Assembly: GCF_900116635.1 (NCBI RefSeq)
Contig: NZ_FPBJ01000001.1
Span: 1-64,000 of the forward strand
Source: Xenorhabdus koppenhoeferi
GTDB lineage: Bacteria > Pseudomonadota > Gammaproteobacteria > Enterobacterales > Enterobacteriaceae
DNA: 64,000 nucleotides
Reading direction: 5' to 3'
Part shown: piece after piece, positions 45,809-54,029 of the stretch
Position numbering within the stretch: position 1 is the stretch's first letter
Layout: the number at the start of each line of letters is the position of its first letter
The notes under the pieces: model-generated
Seen by the model: only the letters and a program-made list of their open reading frames with translations
The model's database searches: none
What the model was told of the DNA's origin: nothing
Made by a program: the position numbers and the translations under genes

Positions 45809-46924
45809 TCAAGAATGGAGGACTGAATTCATCGCATAAAGTAATTGCTCCACATTCTCCGGTACTGCCCCATTACCCATCAACCCCACACGCCAAACTT
45901 TCCCAGCTAAATCACCGATGCCTCCGCCAATTTCGATTTGATAATCATCCATTAGTTGCTTACGAAACGCTAAATCATCCACCCAGCCAGGAATTATAAT
46001 TGTAGTAAGTTGAGGTAACTGGTAGCTTTCATCGACTAACAGTTTCAAATTTAATGCATCCAATCCGGTTACTAACAACTCATGACATTGCCTATGCCGT
46101 TTTATCAGCTCCTCTTTTCCTTCATTTAAGGCATTAAACAAACCTTGATGTAAACCATAAAGAGCGTTGATTGGAGCAGTATGATGATAAGCTCGAGAAG
46201 ATACATCCCAGTAGCGGTTGATCATAGATAAATCCAAAAACCAGCTCGGAATCGGAGATTTTCTTTGCTGAAGCTTATTCACTGCACGCTGATTTAGGCT
46301 GATCGGTGCCAGACCTGGCGGGCAGGATAGGCACTTTTGGGCTCCCGAGAAAATGGCGTCAATACCCCATTCATCGACCTTAACTTCGACACCTCCCAAC
46401 GAGGTAACCGCATCTACAATCGTCAAAGCTCCAAATTCATGAGCAACGGCACACAGTGCTTTTGCATCATTGAGCACTCCTGTAGAAGTTTCACCGTGTA
46501 CAAAACAAACCACTTTGACATCTGGATGTTGTTCCAGAGTTGTACGCAGGACACTAGGTTCAATAGGTTTTCCCCACACAGCGCTCACTTCAATCACATT
46601 ACCTCCCACTTTCCGAGAGTTTTCTGCGATACGTTTTCCAAAAGCACCGTTGATACAGACTATGACTTTTTCGGTTGGTTCAATTAGATTAGATACACAA
46701 GCCTCCATCCCAGCAGAACCAGGTCCCGATAACGGGATAGTTAGGGAATTATCCGTTTGAAATAGCTGCTGTAACATCCGCTTGATTTCATTCATAAGTA
46801 CAAAACACTGCCTATCAAGATGGCCGATAGTCGGTTGTGATGTAGCAGCTAGAACTGACTCATGTACTGGCGATGGGCCTGGCCCTAATAACAGAGTGGG
46901 TTGAGGAATAAAGGAAAGACTCAT
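45809..46924 (-). CDS. class V aminotransferase (alanine/serine-glyoxylate type)
   Basis: A 371-aa PLP-dependent class V aminotransferase. N-terminal LLLGPGPSPV, pyridine-binding Asp171 in TIVDAVTSLGGVE, and the Schiff-base Lys197 in FSGAQKCLSCPPGLAP are typical of alanine-glyoxylate or serine-glyoxylate aminotransferases. It is the last gene of the six-gene operon; its ATGA start overlaps the stop of the FAD protein. Substrate unknown; amino-group transfer to or from a small keto or aldehyde acid is the family expectation. Confidence 0.85.
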   Translation of the reverse strand: MSLSFIPQPTLLLGPGPSPVHESVLAATSQPTIGHLDRQCFVLMNEIKRMLQQLFQTDNSLTIPLSGPGSAGMEACVSNLIEPTEKVIVCINGAFGKRIAENSRKVGGNVIEVSAVWGKPIEPSVLRTTLEQHPDVKVVCFVHGETSTGVLNDAKALCAVAHEFGALTIVDAVTSLGGVEVKVDEWGIDAIFSGAQKCLSCPPGLAPISLNQRAVNKLQQRKSPIPSWFLDLSMINRYWDVSSRAYHHTAPINALYGLHQGLFNALNEGKEELIKRHRQCHELLVTGLDALNLKLLVDESYQLPQLTTIIIPGWVDDLAFRKQLMDDYQIEIGGGIGDLAGKVWRVGLMGNGAVPENVEQLLYAMNSVLHS

Positions 46925-48459
46925 GCTAACTCCTGAAAGCCGGTTTGTGACTCGGAACGATCACGCTGAATAATAAATTTCTCAATACTGGCGGCGCATG
47001 CATGGGCATGTCGGATAATGATATCTAAAGCACTTGTAAACAAAAAACGACCACTGGTCAGTTCACCGATAGCAAAAATATTTGTGCTCATTTCACCTTC
47101 TTTGCAAAATAAGCCGTAATTGTTCTTACAGACATCAATACCACCGAACTTGTTTTCTACACTAATGCCACTACCAATCAGATTGCGAATTAATTGCGAG
47201 TCAATTTGATCGAGATATTTAGGGCTACCTACGGCATAAATGACCTTATCAGTCGGGACACTAACATTATTACAATGCACCGCTAATTGATTGTTTTTTA
47301 ATCCTACAGAGGAGGGACCCGTCACAAACTTCAGTTGTCCTGAGCGAAGGTAACTCAGTATTTTTTCAGCATTTTCGACCGGGATAGATACTCTCATCGA
47401 CATTGCAGATGAAAGATATCGTTTAACAAACAATTCTTGGTCTTCAGCACATAAACGATCCCACATCTGATCAATGCTGGCATTAGTATCATATAGAATG
47501 GCCTGCCAACCTCTATTTCTTTTAGCCAGACCCAGTTCCTTTACCAAGAATTCTTCCAAATTATCAATCGGATTGGTTGGTAGAGGCAAATCTTCAAAAT
47601 AATCTTCGCCGGATTGCATTTGGTAGTGTTCTCGTTCTTGCTGATACAAACAGCCTAAAGTATAAAAATCAAGTTTTGGGTAATGTTTGGCAATATAATC
47701 TGGTGTTAAGTAGACATTCTTATATCGTCCTTGTATTCCCCGCACGCAAGGGAAATAACCACTACGGGAATAAATTGTTATCGGACCAATGTGACCATTC
47801 TCAATGAGACCGATGGTAGCATCAATCGCGCTGAGTCTAGCTCCTATAATTGCTACGCTCTCATCAGTACTGATCTTTTGGTTCAAGTATTGAGTAGGAT
47901 AGGGTGTACTAATTATGTTAGGACTGTATGGAGGTAACATACTAGATCGCTGCTGTGTTCCACAAGCCAACACTACTTTGTCGGCCACGATAGAAATACC
48001 GTTTTTAGTTATAACATTTACTTTATTTTTTTCTAATTGCTCGATCTCAATGGCTTCATCACGAATTACTTTGATTCTAACGCCTCTGTGTTGGCAAGAG
48101 GAACAAATGTAAGCAAAAGCATCCTTCATATACATACCGAACAGTGGACGAGGAACATAGGTATCCCGAGTTATTTTTAAATCAGGGAAATTTAGTTTCC
48201 ATTTATATTCATTACATTCTAACCAATTATAAAAATCACCAGGATGATCTTTGAAAATTGTGATATAACCCGCTTTCGTATTTAGAATATTCGAACTTAA
48301 ATCACTGATATAAGCATTACCAGGCCCAATCTCGCTAGATTTTTCCAAAATAGTAAGTGACAATTCATTAAATTTTTCTTGTAAGTTTCTTTTCAACAGG
48401 GCATCCATAAAAGATATGCACGAAGCCCCACCGCCAATAATAACGATGTTAGTTTTCAC
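46921..48459 (-). CDS. FAD/NAD(P)-binding protein (NAD_binding_9 / YdhS-like)
   Basis: A 512-aa two-dinucleotide-binding protein. The N-terminal FAD motif IVIIGGGASCISFMDALLKRN and a second nucleotide motif AIIGARLSAIDATIGLIENG are visible, and the C-terminal part has FAIGELTSGRFLFTSALDI, where the FAD site closes. COG4529-like proteins are not well characterised, and some act as N- or Baeyer-Villiger-type oxygenases or oxidases. It is coupled to the aminotransferase by a 4-nt overlap and starts 23 bp after the CoA-transferase. The reaction cannot be inferred. Confidence 0.8.
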   Translation of the reverse strand: MKTNIVIIGGGASCISFMDALLKRNLQEKFNELSLTILEKSSEIGPGNAYISDLSSNILNTKAGYITIFKDHPGDFYNWLECNEYKWKLNFPDLKITRDTYVPRPLFGMYMKDAFAYICSSCQHRGVRIKVIRDEAIEIEQLEKNKVNVITKNGISIVADKVVLACGTQQRSSMLPPYSPNIISTPYPTQYLNQKISTDESVAIIGARLSAIDATIGLIENGHIGPITIYSRSGYFPCVRGIQGRYKNVYLTPDYIAKHYPKLDFYTLGCLYQQEREHYQMQSGEDYFEDLPLPTNPIDNLEEFLVKELGLAKRNRGWQAILYDTNASIDQMWDRLCAEDQELFVKRYLSSAMSMRVSIPVENAEKILSYLRSGQLKFVTGPSSVGLKNNQLAVHCNNVSVPTDKVIYAVGSPKYLDQIDSQLIRNLIGSGISVENKFGGIDVCKNNYGLFCKEGEMSTNIFAIGELTSGRFLFTSALDIIIRHAHACAASIEKFIIQRDRSESQTGFQELA

Positions 48460-48482
48460 TTTCTAATATCCTAATTTTCTAT

Positions 48483-49949
48483 CTATTGCCGAATTTTTTG
48501 TGAAATCTTAATGGAAAATGGTATTGCTTGAAGGACGTCGTTAATAGAAATCCCTTCTGTCAACTCCTCCAGAACAAATTCACCTTTATGTAAAGAAAAT
48601 ACGGCTCGTTCGGTAATAATTCTGATGTCTTTATCCCAAAAATCAGAATGGTTAGTGGCAACAGTTATTTGCTGAACCCGTTCGACAAACTTCGGTATTT
48701 TCCCTTCACTACGAATGCATATATTGTGTCCTTGCATTTCTAATTGTAAGCCCTTAGTTGTAAATGTGCCGCAAAAGACGAGCTTCTTGGCTGAGCTGAC
48801 AATATTAATAAAACCTCCCGCACCGGTGAACTTTTCTCCAAAAGCACTGGCATTAATATTTCCATATTGATCAATTTCGGCAAACCCTAGGAACGCGACA
48901 TCAATTCCTCCGCCATTATAATAACTAAAGAGATCAGATTGCTGAACAATACTACTGAAATCTGAAACCTCTCCGAAAGCTATACCTTCTTTTGGCCTAC
49001 CATTTATCACCCCTGATTCCACAGATGTATAAATCTGATCATTCCGGTTGGTCAGCCTTCTCCCAATCAACGCAGGAATTCCAATCCCAAAATTTAGAAA
49101 CGCGCCAGGTTGAATCGGCTCTGTACATGCTCGGTTCACTATAAGTGTTTTTTCCAGAGACAGTACAGGCATCTGTTCGGTAGTTATATTTTGAGCAGCT
49201 CCGTAGCTAGGGTAGTGGTGATCATTGGTTTCAATGATGAAATCCACCAAATGCCCAGGAATATCAACCTGCTCAGCAGGTAAAGAATGTACAATATTCT
49301 CAACCTGAACTGCCACTCGCCCTCCGCAATTACGAGTCGCCATAGCCTGCCAGAATGCATCATGTAGAGCAGCTTCTCCTGACATCGAAATGTTACCGTG
49401 CTCATCTGCCAAAGTTCCCCGCAACAACGCGAAATCTGCACCCGGGCTGGGATAATACAACAGTTCTTTGTTGCGGACGGTAACAACCTCAACTAGGGAA
49501 GCAGTATCCTTTGTTAGCCCCCCACCTTCATGGCGCGGATCAACAAAGGTATGCAATCCTACTCGGCTAAAGTGACCATCCAAGCCTGAGGCGATATCGC
49601 GGAACAGGTGGCTAATTGCTCCCATTGGCCAATTGTGAGCTTCAATCTCTCCTTTCCGGCCAAGCTTGGTCAGTGCTGGACAGAATCCCCAGAAGCCACC
49701 TATAGCGCGTTTCACTAGAGCGGGATGAGCAAGTTTATCCAATCCGTTTCCCTGTTTATCACCTGCACCAGACGCAAAAAGTAACGTTAGTCCTGTTGGT
49801 TGTCGTTCACGGAAAAATCGCTCAGATAAGGCCTGAGTTAGTAGATCTGGGTGCCCACAACACCCAAATCCCCCAGGAATCACAACCGAGTCATTTGTGA
49901 TCATCTCAGCCACAGCTTTTGCTGTAATCCGTCTCATTTTATCACTCAC
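48483..49949 (-). CDS. acyl-CoA:carboxylate CoA-transferase (family I, fused subunits)
   Basis: A 488-aa CoA-transferase with alpha-like (about 1-250) and beta-like (about 260-488) halves in one chain, like YdiF/propionate CoA-transferase. The N-terminal VVIPGGFGCCGHPDLL and GLTLLFASGAGDKQGNGLD are CoA-binding regions, and the catalytic Glu is E311 in YTSVESGVINGRPK. It overlaps the cupin gene by 8 nt. It would activate an organic acid to its CoA ester at the expense of acetyl- or another acyl-CoA; acid unknown. Confidence 0.87.
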   Translation of the reverse strand: MSDKMRRITAKAVAEMITNDSVVIPGGFGCCGHPDLLTQALSERFFRERQPTGLTLLFASGAGDKQGNGLDKLAHPALVKRAIGGFWGFCPALTKLGRKGEIEAHNWPMGAISHLFRDIASGLDGHFSRVGLHTFVDPRHEGGGLTKDTASLVEVVTVRNKELLYYPSPGADFALLRGTLADEHGNISMSGEAALHDAFWQAMATRNCGGRVAVQVENIVHSLPAEQVDIPGHLVDFIIETNDHHYPSYGAAQNITTEQMPVLSLEKTLIVNRACTEPIQPGAFLNFGIGIPALIGRRLTNRNDQIYTSVESGVINGRPKEGIAFGEVSDFSSIVQQSDLFSYYNGGGIDVAFLGFAEIDQYGNINASAFGEKFTGAGGFINIVSSAKKLVFCGTFTTKGLQLEMQGHNICIRSEGKIPKFVERVQQITVATNHSDFWDKDIRIITERAVFSLHKGEFVLEELTEGISINDVLQAIPFSIKISQKIRQ

Positions 49950-50337
49950 TTAACTGCTTAACCGGTTGGTAACGAGAGGCCAGTATCACACAACCGTTTT
50001 TGGATGCCATGCTATGGCAAGTGCCGGGCGCCCGGACGATTAATGAGCCAGATGTAAAAGTTTGCCCGTTCTCAATATAGTCGCCTTGCAGAACCAAAAC
50101 ACTTTCGAATCCCATATGGACATGACCAGGAACATATGCGCCAGCCTCATAACGCAGAAAAGCCATATCTGGTCCCTTGGGATTATTGATTGTTTCATCA
50201 AACAGCACCGCGATATCAACGCCTTCCCGAAGGCCGCGTTGATATGGTCGAAATTCTAATTCCGCAGGTAAGTTGATATCACCAACACCTAATTTCAAAA
50301 CCACATCCCTTGATTCGGGTGGAACAACGAACTCCAT
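49942..50337 (-). CDS. cupin-domain protein (ChrR-type)
   Basis: A 131-aa single cupin. Metal ligands appear in PGHVHMGFESVLVLQGDY (motif 1, His-x-His...Glu) and APGTCHSM (motif 2 His). It resembles the C-terminal cupin of ChrR anti-sigma factors but lacks a zinc anti-sigma domain, so an enzymatic (isomerase, dioxygenase or small-molecule sensing) role is more likely. Embedded in the six-gene operon, overlapping the CoA-transferase start. Confidence 0.82.
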   Translation of the reverse strand: MEFVVPPESRDVVLKLGVGDINLPAELEFRPYQRGLREGVDIAVLFDETINNPKGPDMAFLRYEAGAYVPGHVHMGFESVLVLQGDYIENGQTFTSGSLIVRAPGTCHSMASKNGCVILASRYQPVKQLSE

Positions 50338-50363
50338 CTATATAACTCCTTATTGCTATAGAC

Positions 50364-50747
50364 TTAATGATTTCTTGTATATTGACTCAGGCCATTGTAG
50401 CCCCAGTTACGCGCATCTAATTCAAATATGGAGATGTAATTGGGCTGTTGTGATCCTCGTCCTCCCAGTACTTCACTAAGAAACTGATAAGTTGCGAGTA
50501 ACCACTGCGCTTTTTGCTCCTCTGTATTAGTTCCTTTAGTAATGTAAATGACTAAATCAAAAACAGATGATTCATTTATATAAGCTGCATTCACGAAACA
50601 CTGACTTCTATTTTGATAAATATGTATCCGAGTAACTTTGGGGTCTTTTCCGAGTAATACCTGAGTCAAAGATGTTAATTCTGTAACTACTTTCTTTACC
50701 TCTTCTTCAGGCAATTGTGTATTAAGCGTAAGATCTAGTTTAGGCAT
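50364..50747 (-). CDS. tautomerase-superfamily protein
   Basis: Start chosen at ATG 50747 so that the mature protein begins with Pro (MPKLDLTLNT), the catalytic base of 4-oxalocrotonate tautomerase-type enzymes; this gives 127 aa. An upstream start would bury the proline and overlap the HPP gene. The end (FELDARNWGYNGLSQY) matches the family's usual close. It lies 5 bp after the HPP gene. A keto-enol tautomerisation or dehalogenation/hydration of an unsaturated acid is the family expectation. Confidence 0.8.
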   Translation of the reverse strand: MPKLDLTLNTQLPEEEVKKVVTELTSLTQVLLGKDPKVTRIHIYQNRSQCFVNAAYINESSVFDLVIYITKGTNTEEQKAQWLLATYQFLSEVLGGRGSQQPNYISIFELDARNWGYNGLSQYTRNH

Positions 50748-50752
50748 AATTA

Positions 50753-51280
50753 CTATTTCTTCCCGCGACTTAATCCATGCCAATAAATCGGCCAATTGCC
50801 TTCTTCTCCGTAGTTATTAACAACAGATGCGATCACAACCAAAACGACACTACCAATCAGTACTGGCATAAATAAATAATCAAAACCTACAGTACCTTGC
50901 CCAGCGAGAATGATAACTAACGGGTTGGCACCAGCGGGCGGATGTACCACACGGAGGCATTGCATCAACATGATGGCTACACCAACAGCCAATGACATCA
51001 CGATAATGGAATCGCCAAAACCATATAAGGCAGTCAAACCCACGGCTGAGGTCACGAGATGACCAACAATAACATTGCGTGGTTGTGCCAATGGTGAAGC
51101 AGGTGCCGCGAATAGAATCACGCAGGTAGCACCAAAAGGAGCCATCAGCCAAGGAACTTCAGTTAGTTGGCTAAGAACACCAAGAATTAAAATACCGAAA
51201 AAACCGCCGACTAATCCTTTCATTAGTTGGATAAATTTCGGTCTTGGCGGAAGTGCTCCACCGCCTCGTAGTTTCTTCAT
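50753..51280 (-). CDS. HPP-family integral membrane protein
   Basis: A 175-aa protein with four hydrophobic segments and the family name motif HPPAGANP at residues 113-120; WLMAPFGATCVILFAAPASPLAQPRNVIVGH is the conserved first half. HPP proteins include a plant plastid nitrite transporter, so small-anion transport is plausible. As the first gene of the operon it may import the substrate. The transport direction and ligand are inference. Confidence 0.85.
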   Translation of the reverse strand: MKKLRGGGALPPRPKFIQLMKGLVGGFFGILILGVLSQLTEVPWLMAPFGATCVILFAAPASPLAQPRNVIVGHLVTSAVGLTALYGFGDSIIVMSLAVGVAIMLMQCLRVVHPPAGANPLVIILAGQGTVGFDYLFMPVLIGSVVLVVIASVVNNYGEEGNWPIYWHGLSRGKK

Positions 51281-51325
51281 CTTTACATTTCCTTAAAAAG
51301 GTCACGGAAATACCATTAAGTACTG

Positions 51326-51334
51326 TGCTATAAT
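51326..51334 (+). promoter_or_regulatory. extended -10 of tetR-like gene
   Basis: TGCTATAAT (TGn plus TATAAT) precedes the palindrome by 2 bp, so initiation would fall inside the operator. It is the best promoter match for the rightward regulator gene. Confidence 0.55.
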
Positions 51335-51336
51335 TG

Positions 51337-51356
51337 AATGTACAGATCTGTACATT
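51337..51356. promoter_or_regulatory. 20-bp perfect palindromic operator
   Basis: AATGTACAGATCTGTACATT is a perfect 20-bp palindrome between the divergent TetR-like gene and the six-gene operon, overlapping the promoter area. This is the expected binding site of the TetR-family repressor. Confidence 0.8.
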
Positions 51357-51425
51357 ACAAAAAATGATACACATCTGCTCACATAGAGGCAACATTTAAT
51401 TTATAAAATTTAATAAGAGATCGTG

Positions 51426-52025
51426 ATGAGTAAGAGAGAACACATTCTGGACACAGCTGAAGCTTTGTTTAGTGAGTTTGGATATACATCTGTTGGGGTT
51501 GATTTGATCCGAGACAAGGCACAAGTGTCCAAAACATCAATGTATCGATATTTTGGTTCAAAAAACAAACTGATAGAAGCAGTTCTCGTTAGGAGACATC
51601 AGTTTTTTGAAAAAGGACTGACTGAGGCAGTTTCCTCTGCATCTAATACCGAGAGTCGATTGAATGCCATTTTGGACTGGCACTTTTCTTGGTTTAGATC
51701 TGCGGATTTTAAAGGATGCATGTTCATGCATGCTTTGGCAGAATTTAAGGGTTTTGATGAAAAACTCACGCAGCAAGCGTTACGACATAAAGCTTGGTTC
51801 GAATCACTGCTACTCTCAGTATTTGAACCAGAGCAATCAGGAGTAAATACTAAGACCAAAGCTATCATAACCTTTCTAGAAGGTATGATTGTCAGAGCGG
51901 AATTCGGGGAGGTCGTAGGATATGAGGAAATTTATCGATTAGGCGTAAAAACCCTTGCTTTTACCGATTTTTCAGGAAGCAAAGAATGTAACCATTCACC
52001 GGCAGAGCAAACGAGTCTAGATTAA
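51426..52025 (+). CDS. TetR/AcrR-family transcriptional regulator
   Basis: A 199-aa regulator; ATG 51426 chosen over the GTG at 51423. The N-terminal HTH (LFSEFGYTSVGVDLIRDKAQVSKTSMYRYFGSKNKLIEAVL) is a textbook TetR DNA-binding domain; the C-terminal ligand domain carries an FKGCMFMHALAEF segment common in this group. Divergent from the six-gene operon and separated by the palindrome, it probably represses it until a pathway metabolite binds. Confidence 0.92.
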   Translation: MSKREHILDTAEALFSEFGYTSVGVDLIRDKAQVSKTSMYRYFGSKNKLIEAVLVRRHQFFEKGLTEAVSSASNTESRLNAILDWHFSWFRSADFKGCMFMHALAEFKGFDEKLTQQALRHKAWFESLLLSVFEPEQSGVNTKTKAIITFLEGMIVRAEFGEVVGYEEIYRLGVKTLAFTDFSGSKECNHSPAEQTSLD

Positions 52026-52253
52026 ACGGCATATATGGACGCCGACTCAATTCAAGTGGATGAATAAATTTTTCTGACAACGTAGTCGCAAACATATATT
52101 CGGCTTCAATGAATCCTGATGAAAATCCGCACTCTCTGGCCTCATCATGACAATAATCTCGTTAGACTAAGCCGTTTACCAGGTTCACAGAAAGTCGGTA
52201 CTACCTGTCAGTACATCAACTTATGGACTTCATATTGGGAATAGCATAAAAAT
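52026..52253. other. spacer with possible gene scraps
   Basis: A 228-bp stretch between tetR and the helicase-IS110 chimera. The minus strand is open for some 50 codons, but I do not recognise the product; it may be another decayed fragment. Confidence 0.4.
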
Positions 52254-53324
52254 CTATGGTTCCCCTCTTTTTTGCAACACTAATTTTTGATAAATTTTTG
52301 GCTTGCTTAAATCTATCCGGGCAAGTTTATTAGCCAATGCACAGGCCACGATATTAGTGTACTGGCGGGGAACCAAACCCATCGAGGCCGCAAAATCCCG
52401 GCTGCAAGAATATTGTTTTCCATCACCCGGTTGTGAGGAAAGCACACTCGCCGTGATGGGACCAATACCGGGGATCGTCATCAGCCGATGTCCGGTATCA
52501 TCCTGAATGATTTCCTGTGACAGTGCGGTCTCAATCTCGGTGATTCGCCCAACCAGATAGTGATAATGCGCCTGTAACCTTAGTAATATTTGCACCAAAT
52601 AAGGTGGAAGAGGATGTTCGGCCAAAATAATTTCTGCTTTACTGACCAACTTATCTGTTATCCCTGTAGTCTTCAGACTCACGGTTTCGCCTTTTAGCAT
52701 CAAAATAGCATTAGCTATTGCTGCAACACAGCGTCCGAACCGATAAGAGGTAGTAAGGCTCCGTCCCGTACAGACGCATTCCAGAGCGTCATTAGCACCA
52801 CGCCAACGATTTATCATCTGATGGGTGTCACCAACAAAAATCCGTTTGCACTGGCACTTATCCAGCAAGGCTTTAGTCACAAGGTTAGCATCCTGTGCTT
52901 CATCAAAAAGAATGATATCGAACCATGTATCAAGTGGCGGTGCTACCAACTGAAAATACTTTATATAGAAATCCGGTGGAGCCGGGAACTGGCTTTTGGG
53001 ATCTGCCTGTAACTCAAAAATCAGTCTCGCTTTTTCTAAGGCATCTTTTCTCAGATTTTCAGAGTGTTTTTTACCGCTACTCGCATTCTCAGTTAGAACA
53101 TGCTGAATCTGTAACGTGTAGTCTGCTGATCTGTAGTAATTATTGAGTGTTTCGATTATGAGGAATTGCAATTGAATTGAAGTGATATTTAGCAATCGCG
53201 CAACATCAAACTCATTGAAATTAAACTTTATTTTTAATTTCAAGTTCTTCAGAAAACGATAAGCCAGCGCATGAGTGGTGATCACTTTAGTATTTGATGG
53301 AAAATGCACAAGCTGACTTAACAC
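52254..53324 (-). pseudogene. UvrD-like helicase fragment fused in frame to IS110 transposase end
   Basis: A 356-aa open frame of two unrelated pieces. Residues 1 to about 233 are from a UvrD/Fbh1-type helicase: motif II FDEAQDAN, motif III GDTHQMINRWRGA, then LTTSYRFG; Walker A and the motor's C-terminal half are missing. From about 234 (LAEHPLPPYL) it is IS110 transposase, with RLMTIPGIGPITASVLSS and AASMGLVPRQ, itself deleted after LVPRQY and rejoined at TNIVACALANKLARI. The joined frame is accidental; function unlikely. Confidence 0.85.
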
Positions 53325-53375
53325 AAGCTCAAAAGGCTCAATTGAGGAATGCTATTCAATATATGAAATAAAAAC

Positions 53376-53394
53376 ACCGCCTTCGGGCGGTTAA
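53376..53394 (+). terminator. UUCG tetraloop hairpin
   Basis: ACCGCC-TTCG-GGCGGT, a very stable hairpin between two phage-like scraps; only two T follow, so it may be a terminator remnant. Confidence 0.55.
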
Positions 53395-53417
53395 CCTCTC
53401 CATAACGAGGATATTTT

Positions 53418-53683
53418 ATGGAAAAGAACCCTAATATCGTGAATGAGTTAAAGGCTATATAAACTTCTAATTGGAGTATTGCACAAATGCAGAACAATAT
53501 AGATAAAGAGATAGCTCTGGTTCAGTCTGATTTTAAAAAATTCATTCAGAGACATAATCCAGAATTAGCCATATTTTGGGATTGGAAAAAAACAGATACT
53601 TAAAAGATAAGGTAGATGCAGAAGTTGATAAATTAAACATATCAAATACAGGCAATTACACGAATTCAGGTACAGGTGTCTAG
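53418..53683 (+). pseudogene. decayed small gene, possibly prophage-derived
   Basis: With ACGAGG 7 nt before ATG 53418, the frame reads MEKNPNIVNELKAI then TAA (53460), continues in frame TSNWSIAQMQNNIDKEIALVQ to a run of seven A, after which the apparent original frame resumes one base off as RYLKDKVDAEVDKLNISNTGNY to TAG 53681-53683. One nonsense and one single-base frameshift therefore break an 88-residue protein. No family recognised; the preceding tail AQAQKAQLRNAIQYMK resembles tail-fibre-type ends. Confidence 0.6.
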
Positions 53684-53808
53684 TCCTGATATACGTTGAC
53701 ACTATTTTTACTTAACGCCTGATAATGGACTTCATCGGGCGTTTTATATTTTAGCGCTAAGTGCGGCCGATATCGATTATAAATCTCTATCGATTCACTC
53801 ACCATTTT
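53680..53808 (-). pseudogene. IS3-family transposase C-terminal relic
   Basis: The minus strand reads VSESIEIYNRYRPHLALKYKTPDEVHYQAL before a stop, the typical end of IS3-family OrfB integrases (YNxxRPHLALxYxTPxEV). The upstream part is missing and replaced by IS982 sequence. Confidence 0.85.
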
Positions 53809-53935
53809 GGGCTAAATCCTCCGCTAATTCCTTGTTGAGATAACCTTTGTTATCAAGACAAAATTGCATCCATTGTGGGATAAAAAAACGGCAAAAATCA
53901 TCGACATCACAGAAGATTTCAACTAAGTTGTTCAT
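53809..53935 (-). pseudogene. IS982-family transposase N-terminal relic
   Basis: From ATG 53935 the minus strand reads MNNLVEIFCDVDDFCRFFIPQW, the start of IS982-type transposases, then after a short distance LDNKGYLNKELAEDL, a segment that belongs far downstream in that family. It is thus internally deleted and joined to the IS3 relic. Confidence 0.75.
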
Positions 53936-53996
53936 GGCCTGTTCCCCCTCGGAGCGGTTTTTGGTGGGCACCAAAACATGGCTCCGGGAACAGGCC
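53936..53996. repeat. 61-bp nested hairpin
   Basis: GGCCTGTTCC / GGAACAGGCC arms with inner pairs CGGAGC/GCTCCG and TGGTG/CACCA. It lies directly upstream of the IS982 relic start and about 35 bp beyond the rpoS stop, so it is either an IS-associated structure or the rpoS 3' end hairpin. Confidence 0.7.
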
Positions 53997-54029
53997 TCTC
54001 GTCAACTTCTTATCCAGAATTCGGGTTAA

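Noticed and set aside
52018-52170. Open minus-strand stretch downstream of the TetR gene
   Set aside because: About 50 codons without a start context or recognisable family; may be chance or a decayed fragment.
53487-53603. Programmed -1 frameshift at the seven-A run
   Set aside because: The run is not in the proper phase for a classic slippery heptamer, and an upstream in-frame stop indicates decay.
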